DNA from: Lactiplantibacillus paraplantarum
GTDB taxonomy: Bacteria > Bacillota > Bacilli > Lactobacillales > Lactobacillaceae
Direction: 5' to 3'
DNA length: 64,000 bases
Assembly (NCBI RefSeq): GCF_003641145.1
Contig: NZ_CP032744.1
Coordinates: forward strand, 1,612,001-1,676,000
Shown one piece after another: positions 55,482 through 63,069 of the stretch. Below the pieces are notes generated by a model. It ran no database searches. It had not been told where the DNA came from and saw only the letters and a program-made list of their open reading frames with translations. The position numbers and the translations under genes were made by a program. Within the stretch, counting starts at the first letter, position 1; each line of letters opens with the position of its first letter.

Positions 55482-55536
55482 AAAAATCGCTGTTGTCAAT
55501 ATTCTATCGAATTCAGAATATTAACAACAGCGATTT
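55482..55536 (-). terminator. Terminator after the SWIM protein gene
   Basis: A 22-bp near-perfect stem (one mismatch; ATCGCTGTTGT outer arm) around a 9-nt loop, with TTTTTA on the minus strand, about 90 bp after the stop. Confidence 0.8.
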
Positions 55537-55627
55537 GCTTAATTAACATGTTTAATACGCATTGCGCTAATTTATTATTTATGTTCGACACAGGCCAATT
55601 ACATCAAGTTAAGACATTCATTGGCCG

Positions 55628-57307
55628 TTACTTTAATCGTGAGAGTTCATCCATCATTGCTGACCGTCGCGGATATTGTTGATGCCAATCACGAACGATT
55701 GCGTGCACGGTCCCTTTTCCAGCCGGATAATTCAGCATCCGCTCTAATATATCAACTAACTGTTGGTATTTGCGCCGAGTCCCGGTAGTAGCAGCCATTT
55801 TTCGAACTTCCTGGTCATATTTAGCTAATAATTGATCCGAAAAATGTGGTTTCAACAACCCTTCATACGATCGCATATCCCACAATCCATCCGCCGCAAC
55901 TACGGCCTTTAATAAGGGACGTAATAAATTTTCTTGCACGTATAGCGGTTTAAGATCCGCACGCGGATTAGTAGCGATCGCAGCAAACAGTTGTGTCCGC
56001 GCTGCTGGCCAATCCTTAGGGGCATAGCTCTGCTTCAATTCTGAAAACAACGTTTCATCCGCTGGACAATATTCAGTCAGTAATTGCCACAATTCCTGAC
56101 GATATAACTTCTGATTACCCTGCTGTTGGTAGACACTTTTTAGTTGTTGACTAAATGCGACTAACAACGACGCATCATCAGTGACAAGTTTTTTACCAGT
56201 CTGTAGCAATTGGACTGCATGGGCTGCGTCTTGATGCTGTAAGCAGAATTGGGCATAAAACAAACGTACTCGTGGCACTGTTAGATTAGTTTCACAAAAT
56301 TCAATGACCTGCTGATCAGGAACATGCGCCGCTGCCATCATTTGCAAATGGTACTTTAGCCATTTTTCAACCTGAAAGTCACGCTCCCAACCATTAGGGC
56401 GCTTTTCAGCGGCTCGTAATTGCTTGGCCGTATAAGCTAACTTGGCATCAATAAATGCTGGCGTCTTGAAATACGTGAACAATAATGTCATTAATGCATC
56501 TTCAATAAAATTTGAGGAGAGCGTTAATTGGTGACATAACCAATCAAACACTTGTTGCTGAACATCCGTATTAGCTTCTGCCAAAACTTGTTGCCATAAA
56601 TCATCACAAGCACTCATAATCATCATGATTTCGCCATCTGAGTCATCAATGTCGACTTGGTCGATTTTAAGCATCAAATGCGCTAATATTTGAAATACCA
56701 GACTGAACTGACGCTGATCAACTAGGGGTTGCACTTCCTCATTCAGCAAGGACAACATTTCTTCACCAAAATCAGTTGCGGCCGTATAATCAATAAAACC
56801 ATCCGAGTCGGCGTTAGTCTCAAACGGATCATCAATTACTGCTAGATATTCTGACAAGTCCCGTTGCGGTTCTAACCCACCAACCATAAGTTTAAACAAT
56901 TGTGCTAGGTGTGCATCATGCATCAAAACAGTGTTCAGGAAGTCCCGAACTTGTGCATTCGTCGCGTGGGCGACCACCTGAGCCACCCGGTTCTCGTCAT
57001 GATCATCCTCATTACTATCGGTTGTCTTTGCAGGTTGACTTGAATCATTCACTGCCGCCACTTGATATAATACCGCCGCCATGTGTTTGCAATACTGATG
57101 TCCAGCCGCGTATGGGCAGTCACAAGTACCAGCTTGAAACTCGTCATTACTCATACTGATGCTTACGTCGTAACACTTAGTTCCCGTCACTGTGGCTGTA
57201 ATTTGCGTTTTGGTCTGTTGCAAGTCCGTTACTAAACCTTGTAAATAATAATCATAGCCGCGCTCGGCAATCACCGTTGGAAAATAGGCTTCCCAATCCA
57301 ATATCAT
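55628..57307 (-). CDS. SWIM zinc-finger domain protein
   Basis: A 559-aa mostly helical protein. The SWIM zinc finger is at residues 62-75, Cys62-x-Cys64-x8-Cys73-x-His75 (TCDCPYAAGHQYCKHM), preceded by a typical SWIM N-terminal strand region. The acidic linker (about 92-105) leads into a long helical-repeat body. SWIM modules bind DNA or proteins and in Firmicutes often accompany a SNF2-type helicase, which is absent from this window. Starts at 57310 (GTG), 57307 (ATG) and 57301 (TTG) are possible; GGGAG is closest to optimum for the TTG. Confidence 0.88.
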   Translation of the reverse strand: MILDWEAYFPTVIAERGYDYYLQGLVTDLQQTKTQITATVTGTKCYDVSISMSNDEFQAGTCDCPYAAGHQYCKHMAAVLYQVAAVNDSSQPAKTTDSNEDDHDENRVAQVVAHATNAQVRDFLNTVLMHDAHLAQLFKLMVGGLEPQRDLSEYLAVIDDPFETNADSDGFIDYTAATDFGEEMLSLLNEEVQPLVDQRQFSLVFQILAHLMLKIDQVDIDDSDGEIMMIMSACDDLWQQVLAEANTDVQQQVFDWLCHQLTLSSNFIEDALMTLLFTYFKTPAFIDAKLAYTAKQLRAAEKRPNGWERDFQVEKWLKYHLQMMAAAHVPDQQVIEFCETNLTVPRVRLFYAQFCLQHQDAAHAVQLLQTGKKLVTDDASLLVAFSQQLKSVYQQQGNQKLYRQELWQLLTEYCPADETLFSELKQSYAPKDWPAARTQLFAAIATNPRADLKPLYVQENLLRPLLKAVVAADGLWDMRSYEGLLKPHFSDQLLAKYDQEVRKMAATTGTRRKYQQLVDILERMLNYPAGKGTVHAIVRDWHQQYPRRSAMMDELSRLK

Positions 57308-57384
57308 CACTCCCGTTAACTAATCCGTCTTTACTCTACTCCAATATGAATTAACGGACAAGTTACTACGTACTGAACTGGCCC

Positions 57385-58230
57385 TTATGACCACAAGAAA
57401 CGGATCAATAACCGGTCAACTTGCGCATTCTCATGTAATTGACTGTGTTGCGCGTGTTGGCCGGAAATCTTAACTTCCCGGTAAGAAAGTGCCCGGTCAG
57501 CAATCAAATAGCGTAGCGACTGCGACGACGCGTTACTAACCGAACCATCCGAATGGGTCCCGTCGCCCTTATCCCCATAAATATTAAGGACTGCCACTTG
57601 CTGACGCGGGTAAACCTGCCGTAACTTCATGAGCTGGCGATACGCTGGTTGAATCTTCGTCGGGCGTCCCTGAGCAGTTAGCTTCATCTGATTAGGCTCG
57701 TCATCCATCCCCAAGATGCCGTTAAAATGACCAGCAATGTCGACTTGTTTGCGCAGCTGCGGTAAATGCTTGTTTTGTCCATTCGCTAATAGATAAAACC
57801 CAATCGCCATATTCCCCATAGAATGCCCAACCATGTTGAACGATTTGATACTATAAGTCCGTTGCAAAGCAACTACGACATTTTTGGCCCATTGTCCAAC
57901 CTTCTGATAGTTCGACGAACGATTAGCGGCAAAATTAACTTCAACAATGGGCCGATAATCGCCCCGTTTAAAAGTTCCCTGCAATTTCACGGTACCGTTG
58001 CTAGCAACCATGGCACGAATAATAGTTCGCGTCACGCCCGCCTTAACCGCCGCGTTAGCCATATGTTCTTCTGCATGGTAACTACTGCCCCAACCATGGA
58101 AAAACAGCGTTGGCACGTATTTTTGACCGTTGGCTATTTGCGGTGCTCCCGGCGTCGTCAACGAGCGACCACAACCACTTAGCATTACTAGTAGACCAAC
58201 TAAACTGCCCCATAACCACAACTTTTTCAC
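57385..58230 (-). CDS. DUF915-type alpha/beta hydrolase lipoprotein
   Basis: About 281 aa, secreted and lipid-anchored: signal KKLWLWGSLVGLLVMLSGC with lipobox LSGC and Cys20. The mature part is an alpha/beta hydrolase of the DUF915 group: PTLFFHGWGSSYHAEEHM (oxyanion region), nucleophile Ser in VGHSMGNMA, and a C-terminal His in SGQHAQHSQLHENAQVD. Surface esterase or lipase-like activity is probable. I chose the GTG at 58230 because GGGGG lies 9 nt upstream and the signal peptide then starts correctly. No partner gene is adjacent. Confidence 0.88.
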   Translation of the reverse strand: MKKLWLWGSLVGLLVMLSGCGRSLTTPGAPQIANGQKYVPTLFFHGWGSSYHAEEHMANAAVKAGVTRTIIRAMVASNGTVKLQGTFKRGDYRPIVEVNFAANRSSNYQKVGQWAKNVVVALQRTYSIKSFNMVGHSMGNMAIGFYLLANGQNKHLPQLRKQVDIAGHFNGILGMDDEPNQMKLTAQGRPTKIQPAYRQLMKLRQVYPRQQVAVLNIYGDKGDGTHSDGSVSNASSQSLRYLIADRALSYREVKISGQHAQHSQLHENAQVDRLLIRFLWS

Positions 58231-58343
58231 TTCGAACATCCCCCTTTTCACTCAACCAGGCCGCAACACAACATTCAAACGCGTGCCTAGCCCGATTGCA
58301 CTCTAATCATATCATGTTAACCGGTCCAACTCAGCAACTAGTG

Positions 58344-58626
58344 CATGATTAACCTTGACGTTTTTTACTGATGACATACTTGAGCTAGACTAAGTCTTAA
58401 GATCAAAATAACCAGCTTACACCGCTGAAAAGAATTCAGTCAGTATCAACTGGTTCGATTAGTTCATCGGCCGCCGACCATCAGGCATTTCTGACAAGTG
58501 GCGTCACGTGGTGTGCCTAGCGATTGCGATGCCTTGGTCCTCGGCTTAAATCGGCGTTCGACGCGCCATACCAACGAATCATACCAACGAATCATGCCCT
58601 AGTTAATTAACACGTTTTAATCATGA
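58344..58626. repeat. Short derivative of the structured repeat family, copy C
   Basis: Bounded by CATGATTAA (58344-58352) and TTAATCATG (58618-58626), the same outer ends as copy B. Inside, GGCATTTCTG...CACGTGGTG and CGGCTTAAATC resemble segments of copy B in rearranged order; a 12-bp unit ATACCAACGAAT is tandemly repeated. It appears to be a deleted and decayed relative. It is non-coding. Confidence 0.5.
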
Positions 58627-58691
58627 TCCATGGTCAATACACTCACACAACGCGTTAATATTTGTTAGCGCCATCTTATTAAGTACTCAGC

Positions 58692-59333
58692 TTACAACCA
58701 TTGTGGCCGGTCGCCAGCCGTATGCGGCTTATTGATACCCAGACTAGCGCGCTGATAATCATTCGGCTTCACAATCAATCTCATGACCAAATCCGCCACA
58801 CTGGCTCGTGAAACTTCAGTCCCTTTAAATGGTTCATGGCTAGTCGTCAATTCGTAATCAATTTCATCATGATCCGTTAACCAGGCTGGTCGAATTTCCG
58901 TATAATCAATTGACGACGTGCTCAATAAATCAGCGGCCTCCCGAAAACCGGGCAAAAAGGCGGCAATTGCTTGCTCATTCCACTCACCAAACTTACCAGG
59001 CACTTCGTGGTGCGCCCCCAACGCACTAATAAAGATGAGCCGGTGTTGTGACGTCTGCTTCATTGCAGCTAAAATGTCCTTGGTTTGCGTTCCTAAATCG
59101 GTACCGCCAACGTTGGAATAGACAATATCTGCCGGTGCCATTGCCCGGGTTAAAGTCACCATATCGTGCACATCCCCTTCTACCAAAGTGACGCGCGGAT
59201 TATCACGATACTGGGCCAACCGCGTTGCGTGTCGTAAAAACAAAATCAATTCATCAGTGGTTTCAGTTAATAACCGATCAATCACTAATCTAGCCGTACC
59301 ACCATGGGCACCAATAATCATTACTTTAGTCAT
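58692..59333 (-). CDS. NAD(P)-binding SDR-family protein (atypical, NmrA-like)
   Basis: A 213-aa Rossmann protein with the nucleotide-binding start TKVMIIGAHGGTARLVIDRLL (atypical GxxGxxA motif), LVEGDVHD, and FISALGAHHEVPGKF; a Tyr-x-x-x-Lys pair is not clear, so it may act as a redox sensor or an isomerase/reductase. It lies 2 bp after a DUF2255 gene in the same transcript, opposite a LysR regulator gene. A common annotation is NAD(P)H-binding protein. Confidence 0.88.
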   Translation of the reverse strand: MTKVMIIGAHGGTARLVIDRLLTETTDELILFLRHATRLAQYRDNPRVTLVEGDVHDMVTLTRAMAPADIVYSNVGGTDLGTQTKDILAAMKQTSQHRLIFISALGAHHEVPGKFGEWNEQAIAAFLPGFREAADLLSTSSIDYTEIRPAWLTDHDEIDYELTTSHEPFKGTEVSRASVADLVMRLIVKPNDYQRASLGINKPHTAGDRPQWL

Positions 59334-59335
59334 TC

Positions 59336-59782
59336 TTATTTCTCACTTTCATTAACACACCTAGGCGTTACACAAACGGTAGCTAATCGTGGTCCTGCTT
59401 GCAACATCGGCAACAAATACGGGCTGCCAGCGTACTTTTGACGGTACGCTTGATCAATGACGACATTCAACGTTTCGTCGTGAATCGCCGCAAAATAAAC
59501 CGTATAATTATGCTCAGCTAAATGTATCCGCCCCGCTTGTTGCTTGACCGCTGAGCGGTACCACCGCGATTGGGGACCATTCCACGCCCGAATAAACAAC
59601 TGGTGATTCACGACCACCGACCAGATCCAAGTCGGTGTACCATAAGTGTGCCCATCAGCATAAAATGGCGACACTTGAAAATCATCCGCAAGCGCAAAGG
59701 CTTGTAATTGCTCAGACCGCCAATGAACTGATTGCGTTTCGCCAGTATTGGTCATGTCCGCTGCTCGCTTTACCATCGACAT
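59336..59782 (-). CDS. DUF2255 family protein
   Basis: A 148-aa soluble protein with the family core VSPFYADGHTYGTPTWIWSV, LFIRAWNGPQSRWYRSAV and AGRIHLAEHNYTVYF. The function is unknown; the family resembles pyridoxine-oxidase-like folds only loosely. GGTGG lies just before ATG-TCG-ATG, so starts at 59782 or 59776 are both possible. It is the first gene of the DUF2255-SDR pair, divergent from lysR at 59997. Confidence 0.8.
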   Translation of the reverse strand: MSMVKRAADMTNTGETQSVHWRSEQLQAFALADDFQVSPFYADGHTYGTPTWIWSVVVNHQLFIRAWNGPQSRWYRSAVKQQAGRIHLAEHNYTVYFAAIHDETLNVVIDQAYRQKYAGSPYLLPMLQAGPRLATVCVTPRCVNESEK

Positions 59783-59923
59783 TCACCACCAAACATGATG
59801 CTTGACTGAACAGCCAATCGTCCCATTTTCGAAATTCTCATTAATTGTATCTGCTGATTCATCGTGCCACTACTCCCGTCATTAATTATTAGCGTCATCC
59901 ATTAACAATGTTCATCCTAAAGC

Positions 59924-59953
59924 TTGACAACCATTATGTCTAATGCTTATATA
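59924..59953 (+). promoter_or_regulatory. Promoter of the lysR gene
   Basis: Perfect TTGACA (59924-59929) and TATATA (59948-59953), 18 bp apart, in the gap to the divergent DUF2255 gene. Confidence 0.6.
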
Positions 59954-59996
59954 GTATTCAAAAGCATGCGCATTTGTAATAGTAAGGAGTGTTCCT

Positions 59997-60890
59997 ATGG
60001 AATTAAGAGTTTTGCGTTATTTTCAAGCAGTCGTCACGGAATTAAATATCAGCCGAGCTGCTGAACGCTTACACGTTTCTCAACCAACCATTTCACGTCA
60101 GCTCAAGGATTTAGAAGACGAACTAGGTGTCGTGCTGTTTGAACGTAATGGTCGCCATATTCAGCTCACTAGCAGTGGTGAATATTTTGCAAATCAAACG
60201 AATCAAATCTTAGCACTTACCGATAAGACGCTCGCCAACGTCAACACGGCCAAAGAAATTAGTGGCACGCTGGCGCTAGGAAGTGCCGAAGCCCGCAGCT
60301 TTCTAACTATTGCCCAGTCGATCAAAAAATTACAACGCCAGTACCCTAAAATCAAGACGAATCTAACTAGTAGCAACGCGAATCAGATTCGAGCTAATTT
60401 AAAATCCGGTAATTTTGATTTTGGCATCGTTATGGAACCGACCGATAAACACGAGTTCAACTTCATTCGCTTACCCGGTGAGAGTCGTTGGGGCTTATTA
60501 GTCCCCCGCCAGTCACGATTGGCAAACCAAGATCACATTAGCTTAGACGATCTTAAAGATCAAAACATTATTACTTCAGCCCAACACGGCATGCTTGACC
60601 AACTACAAAATTGGTACGGCGATAGCACCCCCCAGTTTAACGTTGTAGCAACTTATAACTTGCTTTATAACGCGTCGCTATTAGTCTCAGCGGGTGTCGG
60701 CTACGCGCTATGTGTTGATGGCATTATCAATACGAATCAATCTGATTTGACATTTGTACCCTTAACACCCCGCATCACAACGGGCACTAGTTTAGTCTGG
60801 CCCAAAGGACAACGATTATCCACTGCCGCCAATGCTTTTCTTGTGCAGCTGGCTAAGGATATTGAGCAACCACTACCCATAACTGATTAA
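59997..60890 (+). CDS. LysR family transcriptional regulator
   Basis: A 297-aa regulator: N-terminal winged HTH (MELRVLRYFQAVVTELNISRAAERLHVSQPTISRQLKDLEDELG, residues 1-44), linker helix, and a periplasmic-binding-type effector domain (about 90-290). It is divergent from DUF2255-SDR, and 114 bp upstream of a quinone oxidoreductase gene on its own strand; it probably controls one or both. AAGGAG lies 8 nt before the ATG. Effector unknown. Confidence 0.93.
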   Translation: MELRVLRYFQAVVTELNISRAAERLHVSQPTISRQLKDLEDELGVVLFERNGRHIQLTSSGEYFANQTNQILALTDKTLANVNTAKEISGTLALGSAEARSFLTIAQSIKKLQRQYPKIKTNLTSSNANQIRANLKSGNFDFGIVMEPTDKHEFNFIRLPGESRWGLLVPRQSRLANQDHISLDDLKDQNIITSAQHGMLDQLQNWYGDSTPQFNVVATYNLLYNASLLVSAGVGYALCVDGIINTNQSDLTFVPLTPRITTGTSLVWPKGQRLSTAANAFLVQLAKDIEQPLPITD

Positions 60891-61004
60891 CGCTTCAAGG
60901 ACCATCAGCGACAACTTGCTAATAAAACTGCGAACCAAATAATTGAATTGACCACAATTAAAATGCTAAGCTAAGTTATCAGTTTTTAGGAGGAATCATT
61001 AATT

Positions 61005-61949
61005 ATGCAGGCAGTTGTCATTAATCAATACGGTGGTCCTGAAGAGCTACAGATGACCACCATCGATCAACCCACCATTGCGGCCGACGAAGTCTTAGTT
61101 GCCGTCAAAGCCACTAGTATCAATCCAATTGATTGGAAGGCGCGGCAAGGCTTATTAAAGGGCATGTTTGACTGGCAAATGCCAGTAGTCCTTGGCTGGG
61201 ACGTTGCCGGGATCATTGTTGCAGCCGGTCCGGCAGTCACTAAATTCAAGCTTGGTGACGCCGTCTTTGCGCGCCCAGATATTTATGAAGATGGCCGCCG
61301 TGGCACTTATGCCGAATACGCAGCGGTCAAAGAGGATAAGTTAGCGTTAAAGCCCACTGAACTGTCATTTGAACAAGCGGCCGCCCTACCACTTGCGGGA
61401 CTGACCGCTTATCAAGTCATTCATAATCAGTTGAAGATTCAGGCCGGTGAAAAGGTTTTGATCCAAGCTGGCGCTGGTGGTGTTGGCCTGAATGCGATTC
61501 AAATTGCTAAGTACTTAGGTGCCAAGGTAGCCACAACGGCTAGTCCCAATCACCATGACTTGTTAAAAAAGCTGGGTGCTGATCAGGTCATTGACTATCA
61601 CACCACGGCCATTCAAGACGTTCTTCATGATTATGATGCTGTCTTTGACACGATTGATGCGATTGATGACGGCCTAGCTATTTTGAAGCCTACCGGTCGC
61701 TTAGTGACGATTGATGGCCAACCCACTGATGCTCAAAAGGCTCAAGGCCCCACAGTGACTAGTTGGTGGCTCCAACCCAACGGTCAGGAACTCGCTATTT
61801 TAGGTGAATTGGCCGTTCAGGGCCAGCTTCAAATCGTCATTGACCAAGTCTTTCCGTTTAGTACGGCCGGGCTCCAAGCTGCCCACCGCTATAGTGAAAA
61901 CAGCCATAGTGCGGGCAAACTGATTATTAACGTTGGTACTGAGGCTTAG
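61005..61949 (+). CDS. NADP-dependent quinone oxidoreductase-type dehydrogenase
   Basis: A 314-aa zinc-free medium-chain dehydrogenase: GroES-like domain (MQAVVINQYGGPEELQM), the QOR signature region VLIQAGAGGVGLNAIQIAKYLG for NADPH binding, and a C-terminal SAGKLIINV. Such enzymes reduce quinones, enals or nitro compounds. It is the second such enzyme in the window but not a close copy of the one at 46213. AGGAGG lies 10 nt upstream of the ATG. A near-perfect terminator follows. Confidence 0.92.
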   Translation: MQAVVINQYGGPEELQMTTIDQPTIAADEVLVAVKATSINPIDWKARQGLLKGMFDWQMPVVLGWDVAGIIVAAGPAVTKFKLGDAVFARPDIYEDGRRGTYAEYAAVKEDKLALKPTELSFEQAAALPLAGLTAYQVIHNQLKIQAGEKVLIQAGAGGVGLNAIQIAKYLGAKVATTASPNHHDLLKKLGADQVIDYHTTAIQDVLHDYDAVFDTIDAIDDGLAILKPTGRLVTIDGQPTDAQKAQGPTVTSWWLQPNGQELAILGELAVQGQLQIVIDQVFPFSTAGLQAAHRYSENSHSAGKLIINVGTEA

Positions 61950-61998
61950 TCTAATCAAATATCAGTACCATTAAAACAAGGGACTGGGATAAAACTAT

Positions 61999-62050
61999 AA
62001 AGCGCGTCAATTACTCGATGAAACACTGAGTAATTGACGCGCTTTATTTT
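61999..62050 (+). terminator. Terminator after the quinone oxidoreductase gene
   Basis: AAAGCGCGTCAATTACTC pairs perfectly (18 bp, 61999-62016 with 62028-62045), followed by ATTTTTT. It is preceded by GGGACTGGGATAAAA, a sequence often seen before terminators in lactobacilli. Confidence 0.9.
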
Positions 62051-62069
62051 TTATGGCAATAGGACCAAG

Positions 62070-62287
62070 CCGTGTTCGGTGTCACTGAAGCCTGTACTGA
62101 CTGCACCAATGAATTAATGCAACACCCACATTAATTTTATTGGCTAAGCAATACTCAACTTCAATCTGAAGGTCAGCGTAGAATAATCATCCAGCTAATT
62201 ACGCATGGTACTTAGTTGATCTATTATGAAGCATGACTAAAATAAGATAATTAGTTACACGTTATGCTAGTTGCTATTTAGCATTAG
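62070..62287. other. Non-coding gap with fragments of the repeat family
   Basis: ACTGAAGCCTGTACT...AATGAATTAATGC resembles part of the central hairpin of copy A (near 19500). CCAATGAATTAATG (62109-62122) forms a hairpin with CATTAATTTTATTGG. CATGACTAA (62224-62232) mirrors TTAGTCATG (62284-62292), giving a small palindrome beside copy B. No gene is visible. Confidence 0.45.
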
Positions 62288-63043
62288 TCATGATTAAAAC
62301 GTGCCAAGTTTAGATTGTTATACGTCAGCCAGTACGCGTCCTATGTCGACCTCCGGGGCTGGGTGCCAATTGCTGGAACGTAGCCGACGTCGATTTGAGC
62401 TAACGCCCAACCCGCGTCATCTCAAATACGAGTCTTATTCTAAGCCGGAAGAAATGCACTTCCAGCTAAGAATAATTTGGCTACTGAGCATTGTCACCCA
62501 GCCCCTCCAGTCGGGTGAGCCGTCAATGAGTATTTTTTGCGTGAGTATTTTATGGTATGGGAATTCTTCGATACTAAGTTACTAATTTAGCAATCGTAGT
62601 ATTGGTGCAGCTTGATATCACGCTAACAGTCGAATCACAAATTTACCGTTTATCAAAAACAACGATAAGTCTATCAAAAGGCCGAGTACATCCCTGTCAG
62701 CCATTCGAATACCATCTCGACTGGAAGGCGTTTCTGCCAATGCTCAGCACTGCAAGAGTGTGAGGTTCAGACGAGTTGAGACTGAGGATTAGCCTAGCTA
62801 ACCGGAAGTCTCAGTCTGACCTGAACACGTTTCACCAATATGGTATTAAGGCGTGGAAGACCAGTATTTAAGACGTGGGTTGCGGCTTAAATCTGTGTCC
62901 ACCACGTTCCATCAATTGGCAGAAATGCCTGGAGGTCGGTATAGGACACATTTATCCAGGCAGGTTTACACTAACCTGAACTGTTCCAGCAGTTCTAAGC
63001 TGGCTGCCTTTGAGCTTAAGAACTTGGCACGTTTTAATCATGA
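62288..63043 (+). repeat. Non-coding structured repeat element, copy B (756 bp)
   Basis: Perfect 23-bp terminal inverted repeats (62288-62310 and 63021-63043, CATGATTAAAACGTGCC on the outside). It is the inverted relative of copy A, with matching inner stems (62364-62381 with 62904-62921, one mismatch) and the CTGAGCATTG/CAATGCTCAG long-range pair. A 95-bp stretch (62357-62451) matches copy A with one substitution. It ends 27 bp before the NADH oxidase stop. No transposase or credible gene. Confidence 0.85.
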
Positions 63044-63069
63044 TTCATCCTAAATTAAACGATGAAGGA

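Noticed and set aside
62301..62585. A 94-codon plus-strand frame in copy B matching the frame in copy A
   Set aside because: Same reason; the shared part follows nucleotide identity and not codon-position constraint, and the two tails are unrelated.
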